64,000 bases of DNA, taken from assembly GCA_030761205.1 (NCBI GenBank), contig JAULJL010000040.1, positions 12,780,603 to 12,844,602 on the forward strand, given 5' to 3'. The DNA is from Fremontodendron californicum. Its lineage: Eukaryota; Streptophyta; Magnoliopsida; Malvales; Malvaceae. Positions 1 to 12,049 of the stretch are shown piece by piece (position 1 is the first letter of the stretch; every line of letters begins with the position of its first letter). The notes under the pieces are model-generated. The model did not search any database. It saw only the letters and a list, made by a program, of their open reading frames with translations, and was not told the DNA's origin. The position numbers and the translations under genes are program-made.

Positions 1-136
1 AAATACTATTATATATTCCATGAACCTCACAGTGTTTAAAGAAGCTAACATTAAGAGATTCATCTGTTGCGTGATATCTAGCTTCTAGTGCTGTCCAGTA
101 GAACAATGGCCCAACGATATCAATCAAGTGAACTGC
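1..136 (-). CDS. possible partial exon of an unrecognised gene
   Basis: On the minus strand about 45 codons are open from an AG acceptor-like dinucleotide (137-138) to the window edge. The inferred peptide contains LIDIVGPLFYWTALEARYHA and, further on, SFFKHCEVHG. Its composition is protein-like (mixed hydrophobic, aromatic and charged residues), unlike the surrounding AT-rich DNA. The gene would continue to the left of the window. I do not recognise the family. It lies on the same strand as, and downstream of, the broken WEB-like gene but shows no coiled-coil character, so it is probably a separate gene. The splice boundary is a guess and the exon is too short to be certain. Confidence 0.35.
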
Positions 137-392
137 CTTACATTCCATCAAAGCAAATTTTTTGGTTCCAAGCCTTAGTAATTTGATAGGATGCAATTGA
201 ATTGAAAAAGCTCATACTATATATGATTTCATATTATGCATAGATCAAAATTTAGAAGTGAAAAATCTCATTTGTTGGAACATATAATTATACATACAAG
301 AATATAAAAAAAATATGAATAAATTGATACACTGAAAATCATACAATCTAGTCTACAAACAAATTGAAGTCATACAAACAAAAGATTTTCTT
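137..392. other. intergenic spacer
   Basis: AT-rich sequence between the possible exon at the left edge and the stop codon of the WEB-like pseudogene. It may contain the pseudogene's 3' untranslated region. No repeat or other gene was seen. Confidence 0.5.
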
Positions 393-1605
393 TTACTCTA
401 AAGGTTGTTCCTTACTGTGAAAACTTCTCCTTATAAGATCACCAAACCTTGTTAACAATGCTCTCTTTTTTCTCGACCTCCTATCACTTTCTTCATCGAA
501 ATGGCCTGTATCAAGACGATCAAACTCCTCACTATTCATTGCTTCATCATCTGTGAGTAAAGAAAAAGACTTTTTTCCATTGATGGGTTGCAATTGCTTC
601 ACTTTTTGGAGTTTCAGCTACATCAAATATGGAGCCACTAAGTGGGTCAGAGTAATCAGAGTTTGAAACTTCATCACTTTCTTTGAGTGGGATTTTGGGC
701 TCTTCTTCTACATCCTTGTGTTTATATGGGAATTTTAGACTCAAACAGAGCTGTTGGATTCGTAATGCTTTGATTTCTTAGTATGTTCTTTATCTGTAGA
801 ATTCAAAGTTGTTGTTGTTGTTCTTGCTTCGCAAACAATAGCTTCAACTCCCTAATATTCTCAAAAGCTGCTGCTTCATTAATCTTAAGGTTTTCATTCT
901 CTTGGGAAAGGAAATTCAAAGCTTCATCTTTTTTGGTTAAGGCATCTTTGAGTTGGGAATTTTCCTCCCTAGCAATGTTGCAGCTTCTTTGGCTACATTA
1001 GCTTCATTTATTGCCTGTTTCATGATGTCCCGCAATTTCTGATTCTCTTTCTTGGCCTTTTTGTACATGTTTTCAGCCTCTTTAAGTGATTCAAGCAACG
1101 TTTTACTCTCGTCTTGTGCAGCATTCCGTTCATATTCAGCTTTTTTAATGCATTCAACAAACCCTGTCTCTTTCCCATTCCATGCCATAAGGGTTTCTTC
1201 AGCTTCTAATCTTAATCTCTCAGAAGTGTTTTTGAATCGATCAGCTTCTTTCTTTGCTTCGTTATACTTTTCCTCAACATTCTTCAACTTGATCACCTTC
1301 AAATTTTCTACCTCCCCTTTTGTTTTCTCAAGCTCATCTTTTGTTAAGGATAATGTCTCCTTGGCTTGGTTTGCTTTTATTATCACTTTTTTCAATGCCA
1401 AGGCTAAATCATCCATGGCCTTCTTGTTGTTTTCTTCTGCTTCTATAGTAGATTTCAGTTCATTTTTTAGCTATTGCTCATACTCTTTATTTTTTTCAAG
1501 TATTCATGTCCGACACATATCCGGACATGAGTATGGGAATATGACCCTCCAAGGTGGAGGACCCTCCAAATACATGAAATTTTTTTGAAAAATTGAAGAT
1601 ACCCA

Positions 1606-1863
1606 TGTAGAGAATTGTAATGTTTACAGAAAATGACTTATTTGTGTTTATTGCTTACTTCAATATATATACAAGTCTAAGTTGCCTAAAGTATTTGAAC
1701 TTGTATGTTTGTTACAAATTGAAAATTTAAATATCAGCTGATTTGATTTGTGCTTATCCTCTTGCTATTGTTTGTTGCAAATTCGGTTAGGATTTGAACT
1801 TGCTGATATGGTTGCTTATCTGCTGCTGTTGGTTTGTTTGAATTCTCTTGTATATCCTTTACA
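1606..1863 (-). repeat. 3' LTR of the copia element
   Basis: 258 bp, differing from the partner at two positions (ACAGAAAATG versus ACATAAAATG; TTGCAAATT versus TTGCAGATT). The RNase H reading frame runs into it and stops at 1734. Confidence 0.95.
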
Positions 1864-2456
1864 TGCCCCCTCAAGACGGTGGAGCCATCAGCTACACCAG
1901 TCTTGGATCTGAGAAACAGAAACCGTTGTCTGGTAAGTGGTTTGGTGAGACCATCTGCAAGTTGGTCAGTTGTAGATATGTATGAGACCTTGACATCTCC
2001 TGAGTAAACATGTTGTCTGACAAAATGATAGTCAATTGCCAGATGCTTCATTTTAGAATGGAAAACAGGATTGGCAGTCAGATATGTAGCCCCAATATTG
2101 TCTGAATGAAGAGTTGGAGATCTGTTGGAGTGAACATGTAATTCAGAGAGTAGGTTCTTTATCCAGGTAAGTTCTGCAGTTGTGTTGGCTATAGCTCTGT
2201 ATTCTGCTTCAGTGGAAGATCGTGCTACTGTCCTTTGCTTAGTTGATTTCCAAGAGATTGGATTCCCACCAAGATAAATGATGTAGCCTGTGGTTGAAGA
2301 CCTGTCATCCAAATTTCCAGCCCAGTCTGAGTCACTGAAGGCAGAAGCATGTAGGTTTGAAGGCTTTTTGAGAAATAAGCCATGATGTATAGTTCTTTTG
2401 AGGTAGCGTAGAACCCTTTTTAGACTTGTCCAATGAGTTTGTGTGGGAGAGTGCAT
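1734..2456 (-). pseudogene. copia RNase H domain fragment
   Basis: An open frame of 240 codons with copia RNase H features: SDSDWAGNLDDRSSTTGY, SWKSTKQRTVARSSTEAEYR and DQLADGLTKPL. The connection to the RT fragment is lost through a frame change between about 2456 and 2570. The reading frame passes the purine tract and ends in the 3' LTR. Confidence 0.87.
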
Positions 2457-2773
2457 AAATTGGGACAGTTTGTTGATGCAGTAAGCTATGTCTGGTCTTG
2501 TTAAGGAGAGATACTGCAGTGATCCAACCAGTTTCCTGTAGCAGTGGCATCTGCTGAGCCTGAACCATCTTTCAGCTGAAGCTTCACATTTGTAGGCAAT
2601 GGAGTTTGTGTGACTTTGGCATTATCCATGTTGAAGTTCTAAAGAATGTCTCTGATGTATTTGTGTTGTGAGAGGAACAGACCTTTTGGTGTAGTGACAA
2701 CCTCAACTCCAAGGAAGTAGTGTAGGTTACCAAGGTCTTTGAGAGAAAAACGCTGAGCAAGCTGTTGCTGGAA

Positions 2774-3031
2774 TTATCTCAAGGCTGCTGTGTTGTTGCC
2801 AGTTAGTAGCAGATCATCTACATAGACTAGAAAGTATAAAATAACTGAATCTTTGGCATAAACAAAAAGTGAGGCATCAGAGACAGATTTGTAAAAGCCA
2901 TAGTTAATTAAGAAGCTGCTGAGTTCCTGATACCAAGCTCGTGGAGCTTGTTTTAAGCCATATATGGCTTTGTTAAGCCTGCATACATGGTTTGGCTTAT
3001 CAGTGTTGATGTAGCCAGAGGGTTGGGCCAT
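2774..3031 (-). pseudogene. copia reverse transcriptase core fragment
   Basis: A short frame carrying LNKAIYGLKQAPRAWY and the RT active-site motif YVDDLLLTG near 2820. It continues the frame interrupted at 3056-3058 and itself stops at 2774-2776. The catalytic residues are intact although the frame is broken on both sides. Confidence 0.87.
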
Positions 3032-3055
3032 GAAGACTTCCTCAGTGAGAGTGCC

Positions 3056-4894
3056 CTAAAGAAAAACATTATTTGCATCCAATTGAGAAATTGACCATTT
3101 ATGGGCAAGAGCAATGCAGAGAACAGTTCGAATGGTTGTTGGTTTAATCATTGGACTGAAGGTCTCTTTGAAATCCAAACCTGGTCTTTGATGAAATCCT
3201 TTTGCAACTAGTCTTGCTTTGTATCTATCAATAGTACCATCTGGTTTTCTTTTGACACGATAGACCCACTTACAGCCTACAACATTTTGTTTGGAAGAGG
3301 GTGGCACTAGGTCCCAAGTGTTGTTTTTCACCAATGCATTGTACTCTGCTGTCATTGCATGTCGCCAATTGATATTATGAAGGGCCTGTTTGACAGAGGT
3401 AGGTTCTAGGGAAGGTGTTATGGTATGTTTTGTAACTGTGTGAATGACTTTGGGCTTGTGAATGTTGTTTTTGGACCTGGTGGTCATGGAGTGGGTTCTT
3501 GTGCTAGGATGTGAGTTTGTGGATATTAACATAGATGCAGGCAGATTTGAGTTTGAAGTTTCATTACCTGATGGGACAGCTGTAGGAGCACACACCAAGT
3601 GATCAGTTGAATTCTGAATGGTCGAGCTGGCTGACTGATTCAATGTTGGTGTGACTGATGAATATGTCAATGGCAGATCAAGAGCAGCTGTTGAAGGTAG
3701 TTGCTGTTCAGGTTTGGATGATTGATGAGGAGACTTATTGAAAGGAAACATTTTTTCATGGAACAAGACATGTCGAGACACAAAGATTTTTTGTGTTTGT
3801 GGATCAAAACATTTGTATGCACTCTGAGTTGGTGAATAGCCTAGAAAGATGTAGGGTCTAGACTTGGGTTGTAATTTGTGACTGTTATAGGGTTTTAGCC
3901 AAGGGTAACAGAGGCATCCAAACACTTTTAACTTAGTAAAGTTTGGTGTTTTGTTAAACAGTGTTTGGAATGGAGATTTCATGTGTAGTATTGGTGTAGA
4001 AAGTCTGTTGATGAGGTACACAGCAGTTTGGAATGCTTGAGACCAAAATTTTAATGGCATAGATGCATGGTGCAAAAGGGCTAGTCCAGTTTCAACAACT
4101 TGGCGATGTCTTCTTTTTGCAGTGCCATTATGTTGAGATGTGTGTGGTGGAGTGGTTAGGTGAGAGATGTCATGTGATGCAAACAGGTTGGACAATGCTT
4201 TGTATTCACCACCATTGTCAGAGTACATAGTAAGGATTGGTGTATTAAAATGTTTTTCAACTAATGCTTTATAGGATGAAAAAATTGAGTAAACATCTGA
4301 CTTCTGTTTAAGGGGGAATAACCATATGTATTTTGTATAGTGATCAATGAAGATCACGTAATAGTGAAAGCCATCCAAAGAAGGCGTGTGTGCTGGTCCC
4401 CATACATCAGAATAGATTAACTCAAGTGGCTTAGAACTGGTTAAAGATGACTGAGCAAATGGCAATTTTGTGCTTTTATTACAACAGCAGGAATCACAAA
4501 TGAATTGTTTATTGGTGAATGAAGAAGACAAGTTAAAAACATTAAGCATTTGATTGAGGATTTTAATGGAAGGGTGACCAAGGCGATGGTGCCATAACTC
4601 AGCTGACTCTTTTACAGTTAACATGGCTTGGACAGGTTTTGAAGAGGACAGCATGCAACTTGGTAGCTCGTAGATGTCATCTTTATTCAGACCTTTCACT
4701 AGTGGTGCCCCCGTAGCTAGATCCTTCACCAAGAAATGAAAAGGAAAAAATTCAATTGAAACTTTGTTAGTCTGGCATAGTTTGGAAACTGAAAGTAAAT
4801 TGCTTTTCATATGTGGAACATGCAAGACATTTGTTAATTGAAGAGGTTTATTGGTTGTAGGGATAACAGATGTACCAGTATGAGATATTTTCAA
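3056..4894 (-). pseudogene. copia integrase and start of reverse transcriptase
   Basis: One frame of 612 codons. It holds the GAG-pre-integrase HHCC zinc motif (LWHHRLGHPS then CDSCC), the integrase core (IYSDVWGP, SDNGGEY, and the downstream catalytic region), and the start of RVT_2 (KWVYRVKRKPDG, YKARLVAKGF). In the QHNGTAKRRHR segment the usual catalytic Glu appears to be replaced by Ala, which is worth checking. The frame stops at 3056-3058 just after the first RT catalytic region (QLDANNVFL), cutting the RT in two. Confidence 0.88.
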
Positions 4895-4930
4895 ACCTGT
4901 TCCATCACCTACAAGGATCTCATCTGGTCC

Positions 4931-5947
4931 TCAATATTCTGTGTACAGGGACAGATTGTTTAGATTTGTGGTGACATGATTTGATGCACCTGTGTCAACA
5001 ATCCAATTTGCAGAGTTCCTTGGTTGGGATGTGGTGACATGATTTGCAACTGGTTCCTTGTCAGGTGTTGTAGTGCTTCTGCAGAACTTTGCACTATGAC
5101 CTGGTTTTTCACATAGTTGACAGACTAGTCGTGGGGTAGTGTATGTTGCATTCTGAAATGATCTCTTCCTTTGGTATTCAAAATTGTTCCGGTTTTGATT
5201 GTTGGACTGATTTCCTCTGCCTTTGTAAAACTGACTACCTCTGGTTTTTCTGGCAAATTGAACAGTTGCTAGTGATGGCTGAGGAAGTTCTTTTTGTTTT
5301 ATGATCCTTTCATAGTCTGTCAATTTATCATGGAGCTCTTCAAACGAAATTGGAGTTTCACGAGCTCTAATTGCTGTTGATATTTCTTTGAAATCTGTCC
5401 CTAAACCATTGAGAATGAAAAGAGTTAGATCATCATCAGAAATTGGTGCTTGAGCTAATGCCAGATCATCTGTAATGCTTTTCATAAATTGCATATATTC
5501 AGCAATTGAACGTCCCTCTTATGTTGCCATTGTAAGTTTCTTTTTCAATGACATGATCCTGGATCGTGTTTTACTGGCAAATATGGTTGAAAGTTTCTGC
5601 CAAGCTTCTTGAGAGGTTGTGACAGTTGCTATGATTGGTATTATGGATTCGGTGACTGAGGCTATTATAGCATGCAGAAGAAATTTATCCTGCCTGCGCC
5701 ATAGGTTGTGAGCTGGGTTAGGACTTTGGTTTCCATTTATGGTGATGGTGGATTTTGGACAGAGAATGGTACCATCGAGATAGCCAATGATGTCATGACC
5801 ATCAAGGAGTGAAAGAAGTTGAATCTGCCAGGATGAAAAATTGGTAGAATTTAGTTTTAGAGGGAGCTGTGCTGCAGCATTGATGGAAATTGGTTCTGTT
5901 TTGACCATGTTTGTGGTAGCAGTTGGTTGGAATTTGTTGGCAGCCAT
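4931..5947 (-). pseudogene. copia gag and protease region with an in-frame stop
   Basis: ATG at 5947 opens a gag frame (MAANKFQPTATT) that reads to a TAA at 5519-5521, then resumes in the same frame as EGRSIAEYMQF. The region has the UBN2-type gag fold pattern, a zinc knuckle CQLCEKPGHSAKFC near 5100, and the aspartic protease active site NWIVDTGASNHV near 5000. A second stop at 4931-4933 follows YTEY, inside the usual protease region. Both stops are single-codon lesions in otherwise conserved sequence. The retained motifs indicate recent decay rather than an old relic. Confidence 0.88.
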
Positions 5948-6011
5948 TGAAGTTGAAGGAAGAAAAAAAAATTGAGGATCGAAGGCTTTTAAGCAGTAGC
6001 TCTTGATACCA

Positions 6012-6269
6012 TGTAGAGAATTGTAATGTTTACATAAAATGACTTATTTGTGTTTATTGCTTACTTCAATATATATACAAGTCTAAGTTGCCTAAAGTAT
6101 TTGAACTTGTATGTTTGTTACAAATTGAAAATTTAAATATCAGCTGATTTGATTTGTGCTTATCCTCTTGCTATTGTTTGTTGCAGATTCGGTTAGGATT
6201 TGAACTTGCTGATATGGTTGCTTATCTGCTGCTGTTGGTTTGTTTGAATTCTCTTGTATATCCTTTACA
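6012..6269 (-). repeat. 5' LTR of the copia element
   Basis: 258 bp, adjacent to the tRNA-Met-like primer binding site at 5999-6011. It should hold the promoter for minus-strand transcription through the element. Confidence 0.95.
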
Positions 6270-7021
6270 ACCCAAGTCGGACACATATCCGTATCCAACA
6301 CTCACACTCGAGTCCGAGTAACATAGTTTTTTAGCGAGCTGACTTCCTCAGCTAGATTCTTGGCCTTTAATGAAGAAACTTTCTCATCCTCCTGAGCATG
6401 ACCCAAATTCTCTTTTGCCAATTGAAGCTCAAACTCAAGACTATCTATCAAAGAATGGTCATCGCCCAGGGAACTCTAAGATGCAGCCTCGGATGAACTT
6501 TCCAATTTCTCCAAATTTTCAAGGAAAAACTTGATTTCCTGCCTGGATTCTTCAATTGAAATCTTTGTTTGCTCAAACTCTTCCGTTTGAACCACAAATT
6601 AATAATATATCTTTTTTTTTTTTTCGGATTCCTTCCCTTTCTTAATTTCTTCCTCCAGTTCATGAATTCTCTTTTTACCTTCAGACAACAAATCCATTGC
6701 TTCAGACTCAAAAGATTGCACCTTAATCAACTCTTGTTTCAACTTACTAAATGAAGCTTCTTTCTCTGCCAATTTTACATCAACCTCTTTAGCCTTTCCA
6801 AGGATTCAATATACCTCTCCTTGTTTTTCAATATTTCAATTGCACCAGTTAACGAGTTCTTCACCGTGGTAAGTTATGTATGGATGTCTGTAACCTTCCC
6901 TGAGGCCATTGCACTATACCTCTTATTGGCCTCTAGAGTTAATTTCATCTTTTTCACCTCATCAACCGCTTTATCTCTTTGTTCTTCTTTGTAGATGATT
7001 GCTTCTTCATTCTTGTTGTCT

Positions 7022-7880
7022 CACTACAAACAAATTGCCATATACTGACGCTCATCTATACTGACGGTCGAAATCCGTCGGTATAAAGGATCTATACTGA
7101 CGGATTTTTGTTACCGTCAGAATATAATTAACATATACCGACACTTTGTTGTCCGTCGCTATAGATACCATGTATACTGACGGTTTATCATTGGCCGTCG
7201 GTATAGGTACCCTGTATACTGACGGTTTATCATTGGCCGTCGGTATAGATACCCCTATATTGACGGTTTACATTGACCGTCGGTATAGATACCCTGTATA
7301 CTGACGGTTTATCATTGACCGTCGGTATAGCACTACAAACAATTTGCCATTTACTGACGCTTACCTATACTGACGGTAAAAATCCGTTGGTAAAAATGAT
7401 CTATAGCGACGGATTTTGGTCACCGTCAGAATATACATAACCTATACCGACGCTCGAATTAACCGTTGCTATAGACACTACAAACAAATTGCCATATACT
7501 GACAGTTATCTATACCGACGGTCAACATCCGTCGGTAAAACGTATCTATTCCGACGGATTTTTTTAACCGTCAGAATATACATAACATATACCGACGCCC
7601 CACTAGTCCGTTGCTATAGGTGTACCTATACCGACGGTCAATGAAAAACCGTTGGTATATACTACAAACAATTTGCCATATACTGACGCTTACCTATACT
7701 GACGGTAGCAATCCGTTGGTAAAAAGAATCTATAGCGACGGATTTTTGTTACTGTCGGAATATACATAACATATACCGACGCTCGAATTAACCGTTGCTA
7801 TAGATATACATATACCGACGGTTAATGAAAAACCGTTGGTATAGATATAGTTTTTACCAACGGTTGTATTCTGTCCGTCG
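7022..7880 (+). repeat. left subterminal repeats with four copies of the terminus
   Basis: Besides the true end at 7022, terminus-like sequence CACTACAAACAA(T/A)TTGCC recurs at 7331, 7476 and 7661 (the last lacks the initial C). Each is followed by TACTGACG-type repeats. This looks like stepwise duplication of the element's own left end. Palindromic units with the CCGTCGGTATA core fill the spaces between them. Confidence 0.85.
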
Positions 7881-8766
7881 GTATATTTCCCAAAAGACCC
7901 GCCTTCTTTTTAATTGGCGGGGATTTCATTTTTTTTTTAGTTTCATTTTTAATAAAATGAGCCTATAGCAACGGATCAATAATTTTATCCGTCGGTATAG
8001 ACACAAATGATATTTAGGGTATTGTTTCTTTTGTTTCGTCAGTTCTCTCTTTCTCTTCCACTTTGTGTTATAGTTTTGTTTTAGTTTCTCTCTTCCGAAT
8101 CACAAAGGTCAGTCGGCCATTGCCTTGCCTTGCCCATCACAAAGGTATGTTTCTCTTTTCTGCTTTTTCTCTTCCAAAATTGTTCTGCTAATTGCCTTGC
8201 CCATCAATCCCAAATTTGATGATCTCGTGCCTGTCTTTCATATTTCCAGCTCAGTCGACCCTTCACATATTTCCTTGTTTAATTTCAACTTATCTGGTCT
8301 TGCAGGCTGTATCATCCTTCAGATTCAGATTAAGTAAGAGGCCACTTTTATTTTATTTTTATTTTTATTTTAGATTCAAATTTATTTTATTTTTCAATCA
8401 GCTAGAGCGACTGTATCATCCTTCAGATTCAGAATATGTTTTGTTTTCTGTCCAACTAAAATCAATTAGTATTTTAAGACATTTAATGATAACACGCATC
8501 AATTTCGCATCTAATTTCTCTTTTTAGGTCATTACTTTATATCTTGAATTACTGAAAGAAAGGGAAAACAGAGAGCCGAAGAAGTTTCTGAAATGTCATT
8601 TCTTCAATTTCGCATAAAAAGGTAGTTGCTTGCTGTTCTATAAAAAGGTAGTTGCTTGCTGTTCTACCTTCTTCAATTTCGCATATCTTACTTTGCTCTT
8701 TCATATAAGTCTTCATAACTACCATTTTTCTCAAGTACTTTTTCCCTTTTGAATTGCGATGCTCAG

Positions 8767-11700
8767 TTAGTGAGTCCAGAGAGTGGCTATAATTATAGAG
8801 CTGTCAAAAGATGGACTTCACAAAGGAAGTTGGGCTACTGCCTATTTAATTGTGATAAAGTAAGTACTTATCTTTTCTTTCTACAATCATTTGTTTTGCA
8901 TGATTAATTATTGTATTTATACTTGAATCAATTATTCCATGTTGCTCAGATATTTGTCCCCATACACAAAGATATACATTGGTGCTTGAATCAATTCTTT
9001 TTGTTGCCTTTAACTATCAATTCTTTTTGGTGCTTGAAAGAAGAAATGTGGGAAACAATAGAGGTAGAAGATATTAAATGTTTTAGTTTGTAGTTAATGT
9101 GTTCTTACAGTATTCACACAACTTGACATGATTTTCTTTATTTTGTGTTTTCCTTTTTCAAAATTTTAGTCCAAGTTTGAATTTCAGAAATTCGATTCTG
9201 ATGCACCTGTTAATGAAGAAACTATTCAAGAAATTAAGACTTGGACAATAAAGAACATGAGTACAAAGTGGAGGCAATGGAAGAATGATTTGAAGTCTAA
9301 ATTCTATGATGAACACACAACACCAGAGGAAATGGCTGCTAAGATTGATGATCCCCGGATTGACAAAGAGCAATTTATTTTAATTGCTGCACATTGGTTG
9401 ACTGGTAAAGCGAAGGTAGATATTTATAAACTATATTTTAATTTTCTTTTATTAATCGAAGGTAGAAATTGCTGCATATTGATTAATTACAACCTTTTCT
9501 TTAATTTTATTTTGCTTTTATAGGAACAAAGTGATTTAAACAAAACAAATCGTTCAAAGTTAGATGAGCCTCATTGTAGTGGAACAAAATCATTCCCTAG
9601 GATCATCCAAACTTTGGTACTTACATCAATTTTTTATCACTCTTTCAGTTAAATTTATATGAAGTCTACTTTATGTATTTGTGGTTTTGTTATCTAGATA
9701 GTTAATGGATGATTTTTGTAGACCGAACAAGCTAATGGAGTTCAACCATCACGTGCTGAGGTGTATATTCATACTCGTACACGTAAAGATGGAAGTGTTG
9801 TGAATGAGAAGGCAGCAGAAATTGTGGTATTCTATCCTTTTTTTTTTCTTTATTTATCTGCCCTACGACTATGCTTATGTTAATTGAACTGAGATTTTGT
9901 TTCATGTAACACTTTCGTTATAGGAACTCATGAAAAAAGGTTTGGATGAAATTGGATCTGAAAATTCTCAAGAATGCTCATGGAAAGATGATGTGTATTC
10001 AAAAGTTAAAGGACCAGAGAAAAAAGGCCGTGTTCGTTGTTTGGGAACAATATCTACTTCATCGCAGAAATCGACTTCATCATGTTCTCGAACAATGCAG
10101 CGTGATGAAAAGGTACTAGGGTTAGAGGCTCAGGTTGAAGAATTGAAGGCAGCTTTGGGTAATGTTTTATCAGTGTTTCAAAGACAATTTCCTAACGAGA
10201 ACGTAGATATTTTGGCTTCTGCTACTCGTGTAGCCAATAAAGAGGTAATATATTTCTATAGCAGCGTTAATGTAGAATAAATTCATCTTTTAAAATATAT
10301 TCATCTGCTTGATTGTGGTAGGATTGTGGAACTTGAAATGTAGATCATCTTTCAGATAATATCTAGGTTAGGTATGTTGCTTGATTGTGGTAGGATTGTG
10401 GAACTTGAAATAAAAATAGGTGATGGAAAAAGGAGCATCCGTATGTGTCTTTAGTACTTCATAGATATATAAATAGGTGACTGTACATGACATTTAGAGG
10501 TTAATACTTCTTATTGTGATGAAATTGAGTGATAATTGCATTTGAAGATCGTGGTTTATTCATGTAAGTTATGACAGTAATGTTGCTATTGGCTTCAATT
10601 TCCTTAAATAAAAAAAAAAATTTGTGCTCGAGGAAAGTAAAGACTAAGGAACCCTTTTGTGTTTTGGCTGTGATCGTAGATCAGAAATCATGTGTTGGAT
10701 TATCCTAGCATACTCTTACAACTTCAGCAGAACATAAGTCATTGTTGAATTATCCTAGCATATTGGAAGAAATTTAAGTCGTATTATCTCATATTTATTA
10801 AATTTTAAATTATTTCATTTATTATCAGTTGACTTTAAATTAGATGTTTAATAACATGAATATAAACTTTTTTAAATTAGATGTTTAAATCATAGAATAG
10901 GGATAGGAAAAAAAATCTAGCCTAATTCTCACATAGCTTCTCTCATCGACCTTTAAATCGTTACATCCGTGCTGACTTGGACTAGACCAGTCCACTTCAA
11001 TTTTGGGCTTGGACCTTGGAGATGTTGCGAGGTTTGCCATAGGGATAGAGGTGTTTGGTCGGTTGGAATGTCCTTTTCATTTTTCTTGTAGGTTGCTAAT
11101 TGCCAGCAAATGGAAACAGACAGTATATACAACGTTGTTATTTCTTACTTGTGTGCTTGAAAATAGCTGTCAGGTAACAACTAGCAAGGAATATTATATA
11201 CCCCAGCTTCATAGAACTATAAATGCTAGCTACGGATCAATATTTGCTTACAAACCAGAATTTATTTGAGACAATATATCCATTTGATGAGGTTCAGATG
11301 TTAGTCTGATGGATAACTAATAGTATTTTTCTATGTTGTTCCGACAGTTCATTTTTTTTGAAGTATTCATAGAAAAAATTGAACAAACTCGTATCAAACA
11401 CATATCCGTATACGATACTCACATCCGAGTAACATAAGTAATTTTAGCAGAGGTGCTGTGATCCATTGGTCAACATTCAATGAAAGAAGCTCTCTGTCAG
11501 TTGAATTATAAACATATACTTTTGAGCTTTATGCAAATTAAGTTACTATTTTTATTTAATTATATTTTTACCTTTTGAGCTTAATTCAATAAATATATAT
11601 TGACATAACATATACTTTTTAGGTACCTGATGCTGGTAGTGCTCCAAATTTGTCACCAATAATAAGGTCTTCAACTTCTAGTCATCAAGTTAATGAAAAT

Positions 11701-11804
11701 GAAGACGGTAAACTACTTGATTATTTTATTCTTCTATGTTGACTTCATTACTTAATTGCTGCACATTGGTTAATATTTGTCAATTTTATGCAGATGTTGC
11801 TTGA
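8767..11804 (+). CDS. TnpA-type CACTA protein, Transposase_24 (Ptta/En/Spm) domain, multi-exon
   Basis: Exons with GT/AG borders and conserved phase: 9170-9415, 9524-9616, 9722-9826, 9924-10244, 11623-11707, 11794-11804 (TGA 11802-11804). A likely upstream exon is 8767-8859. The protein includes MSTKWRQWKNDLKSKFYDE, WLTGKAK, GTKSFPRII, QPSRAEVYIHTRTRKDGSV and NEKAAEIVELM, the signature of plant Transposase_24 proteins. A coiled segment (VLGLEAQVEELKAALGNVL) follows near the C-terminus and the protein ends in ENEDDVA. TnpA-type proteins bind subterminal repeats and assist TnpD during transposition in the nucleus. The first in-frame ATG in a sure exon is at 9257; the true start may lie further upstream. 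The last introns are inferred from phase agreement. The long 1.4 kb intron holds a MITE (11331-11437). The gene looks intact but no cDNA evidence is available. Confidence 0.75.
11331..11437 (-). mobile_element. MITE copy (CTATGTTACTCGG family) in the CACTA intron
   Basis: It starts CTATGTTGTTCCGACAG, ends TCCGAGTAACATA and has the family interior (TTTTTTTTGAAGTATTC, ATATCCGTATACGATACTC). The flanks AGTATTTTT and AGTAATTTT match at 8 of 9 positions and are taken as the target duplication. Confidence 0.7.
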
Positions 11805-12049
11805 TAGGAATATTCATGAGATTTGGATTACTTATTTCACTGTATTATGACTTTAGCTTGCGACTTCTATTTAGCTTGTAAAACTTATATAATTAAGACA
11901 ATTTATTTGTAATTTTATTTTTAATATTATGAAATATTTTGTACTTTCTTATAATGGTTTTTGTACTTTCTTATAATGGATTTCTTATCTTGGATTAAAT
12001 TATAAATATATCAATATTAGTAATTGAAAATATGAAAAAAAATTATTTT

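Larger units (their letters stand above)
1606..6269 (-). mobile_element. Ty1-copia LTR retrotransposon, structurally complete, coding-defective
   Basis: Two 258 bp LTRs (1606-1863 and 6012-6269) begin TGTAGAGAATTG and end TTTACA on the plus strand and differ at only two positions. The element is flanked by a perfect 5 bp target duplication ACCCA (1601-1605 and 6270-6274). It is transcribed on the minus strand, so the 5' LTR is at 6012-6269. A primer binding site like initiator tRNA-Met (TGGTATCAAGAGC, 5999-6011) adjoins the 5' LTR and a purine tract (GAGGGGGCA, 1864-1872) adjoins the 3' LTR. The order gag, protease, integrase, RT, RNase H is that of copia. The reading frame is broken by several stops, so this copy cannot encode a full polyprotein. 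Confidence 0.96.
1471..6326 (-). mobile_element. MITE (CTATGTTACTCGG family), split by a copia element
   Basis: The two parts, 1471-1605 and 6275-6326, make a ~187 bp element whose ends read CTATGTTACTCGGACTC and, imperfectly, GAGTATGAGCAATAG on the minus strand. It is flanked by the direct repeat CTAAAAAA on the minus strand (plus-strand ttttttag at 1463-1470 and 6327-6334), which could be read as 8 or 9 bp. Its interior (GGATACGGATATGTGTCCGA-like) matches four other copies in the window, at about 11331, 32977, 34771 and 58630. It inserted into the WEB-like exon, and the copia element later inserted into it. The duplication length fits hAT (8 bp) or Mutator (9 bp) superfamilies; the class is not settled. 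Confidence 0.8.

Noticed and set aside
1052..1588. 178-codon plus-strand frame
   Set aside because: Antisense shadow of the WEB-like coiled-coil exon.
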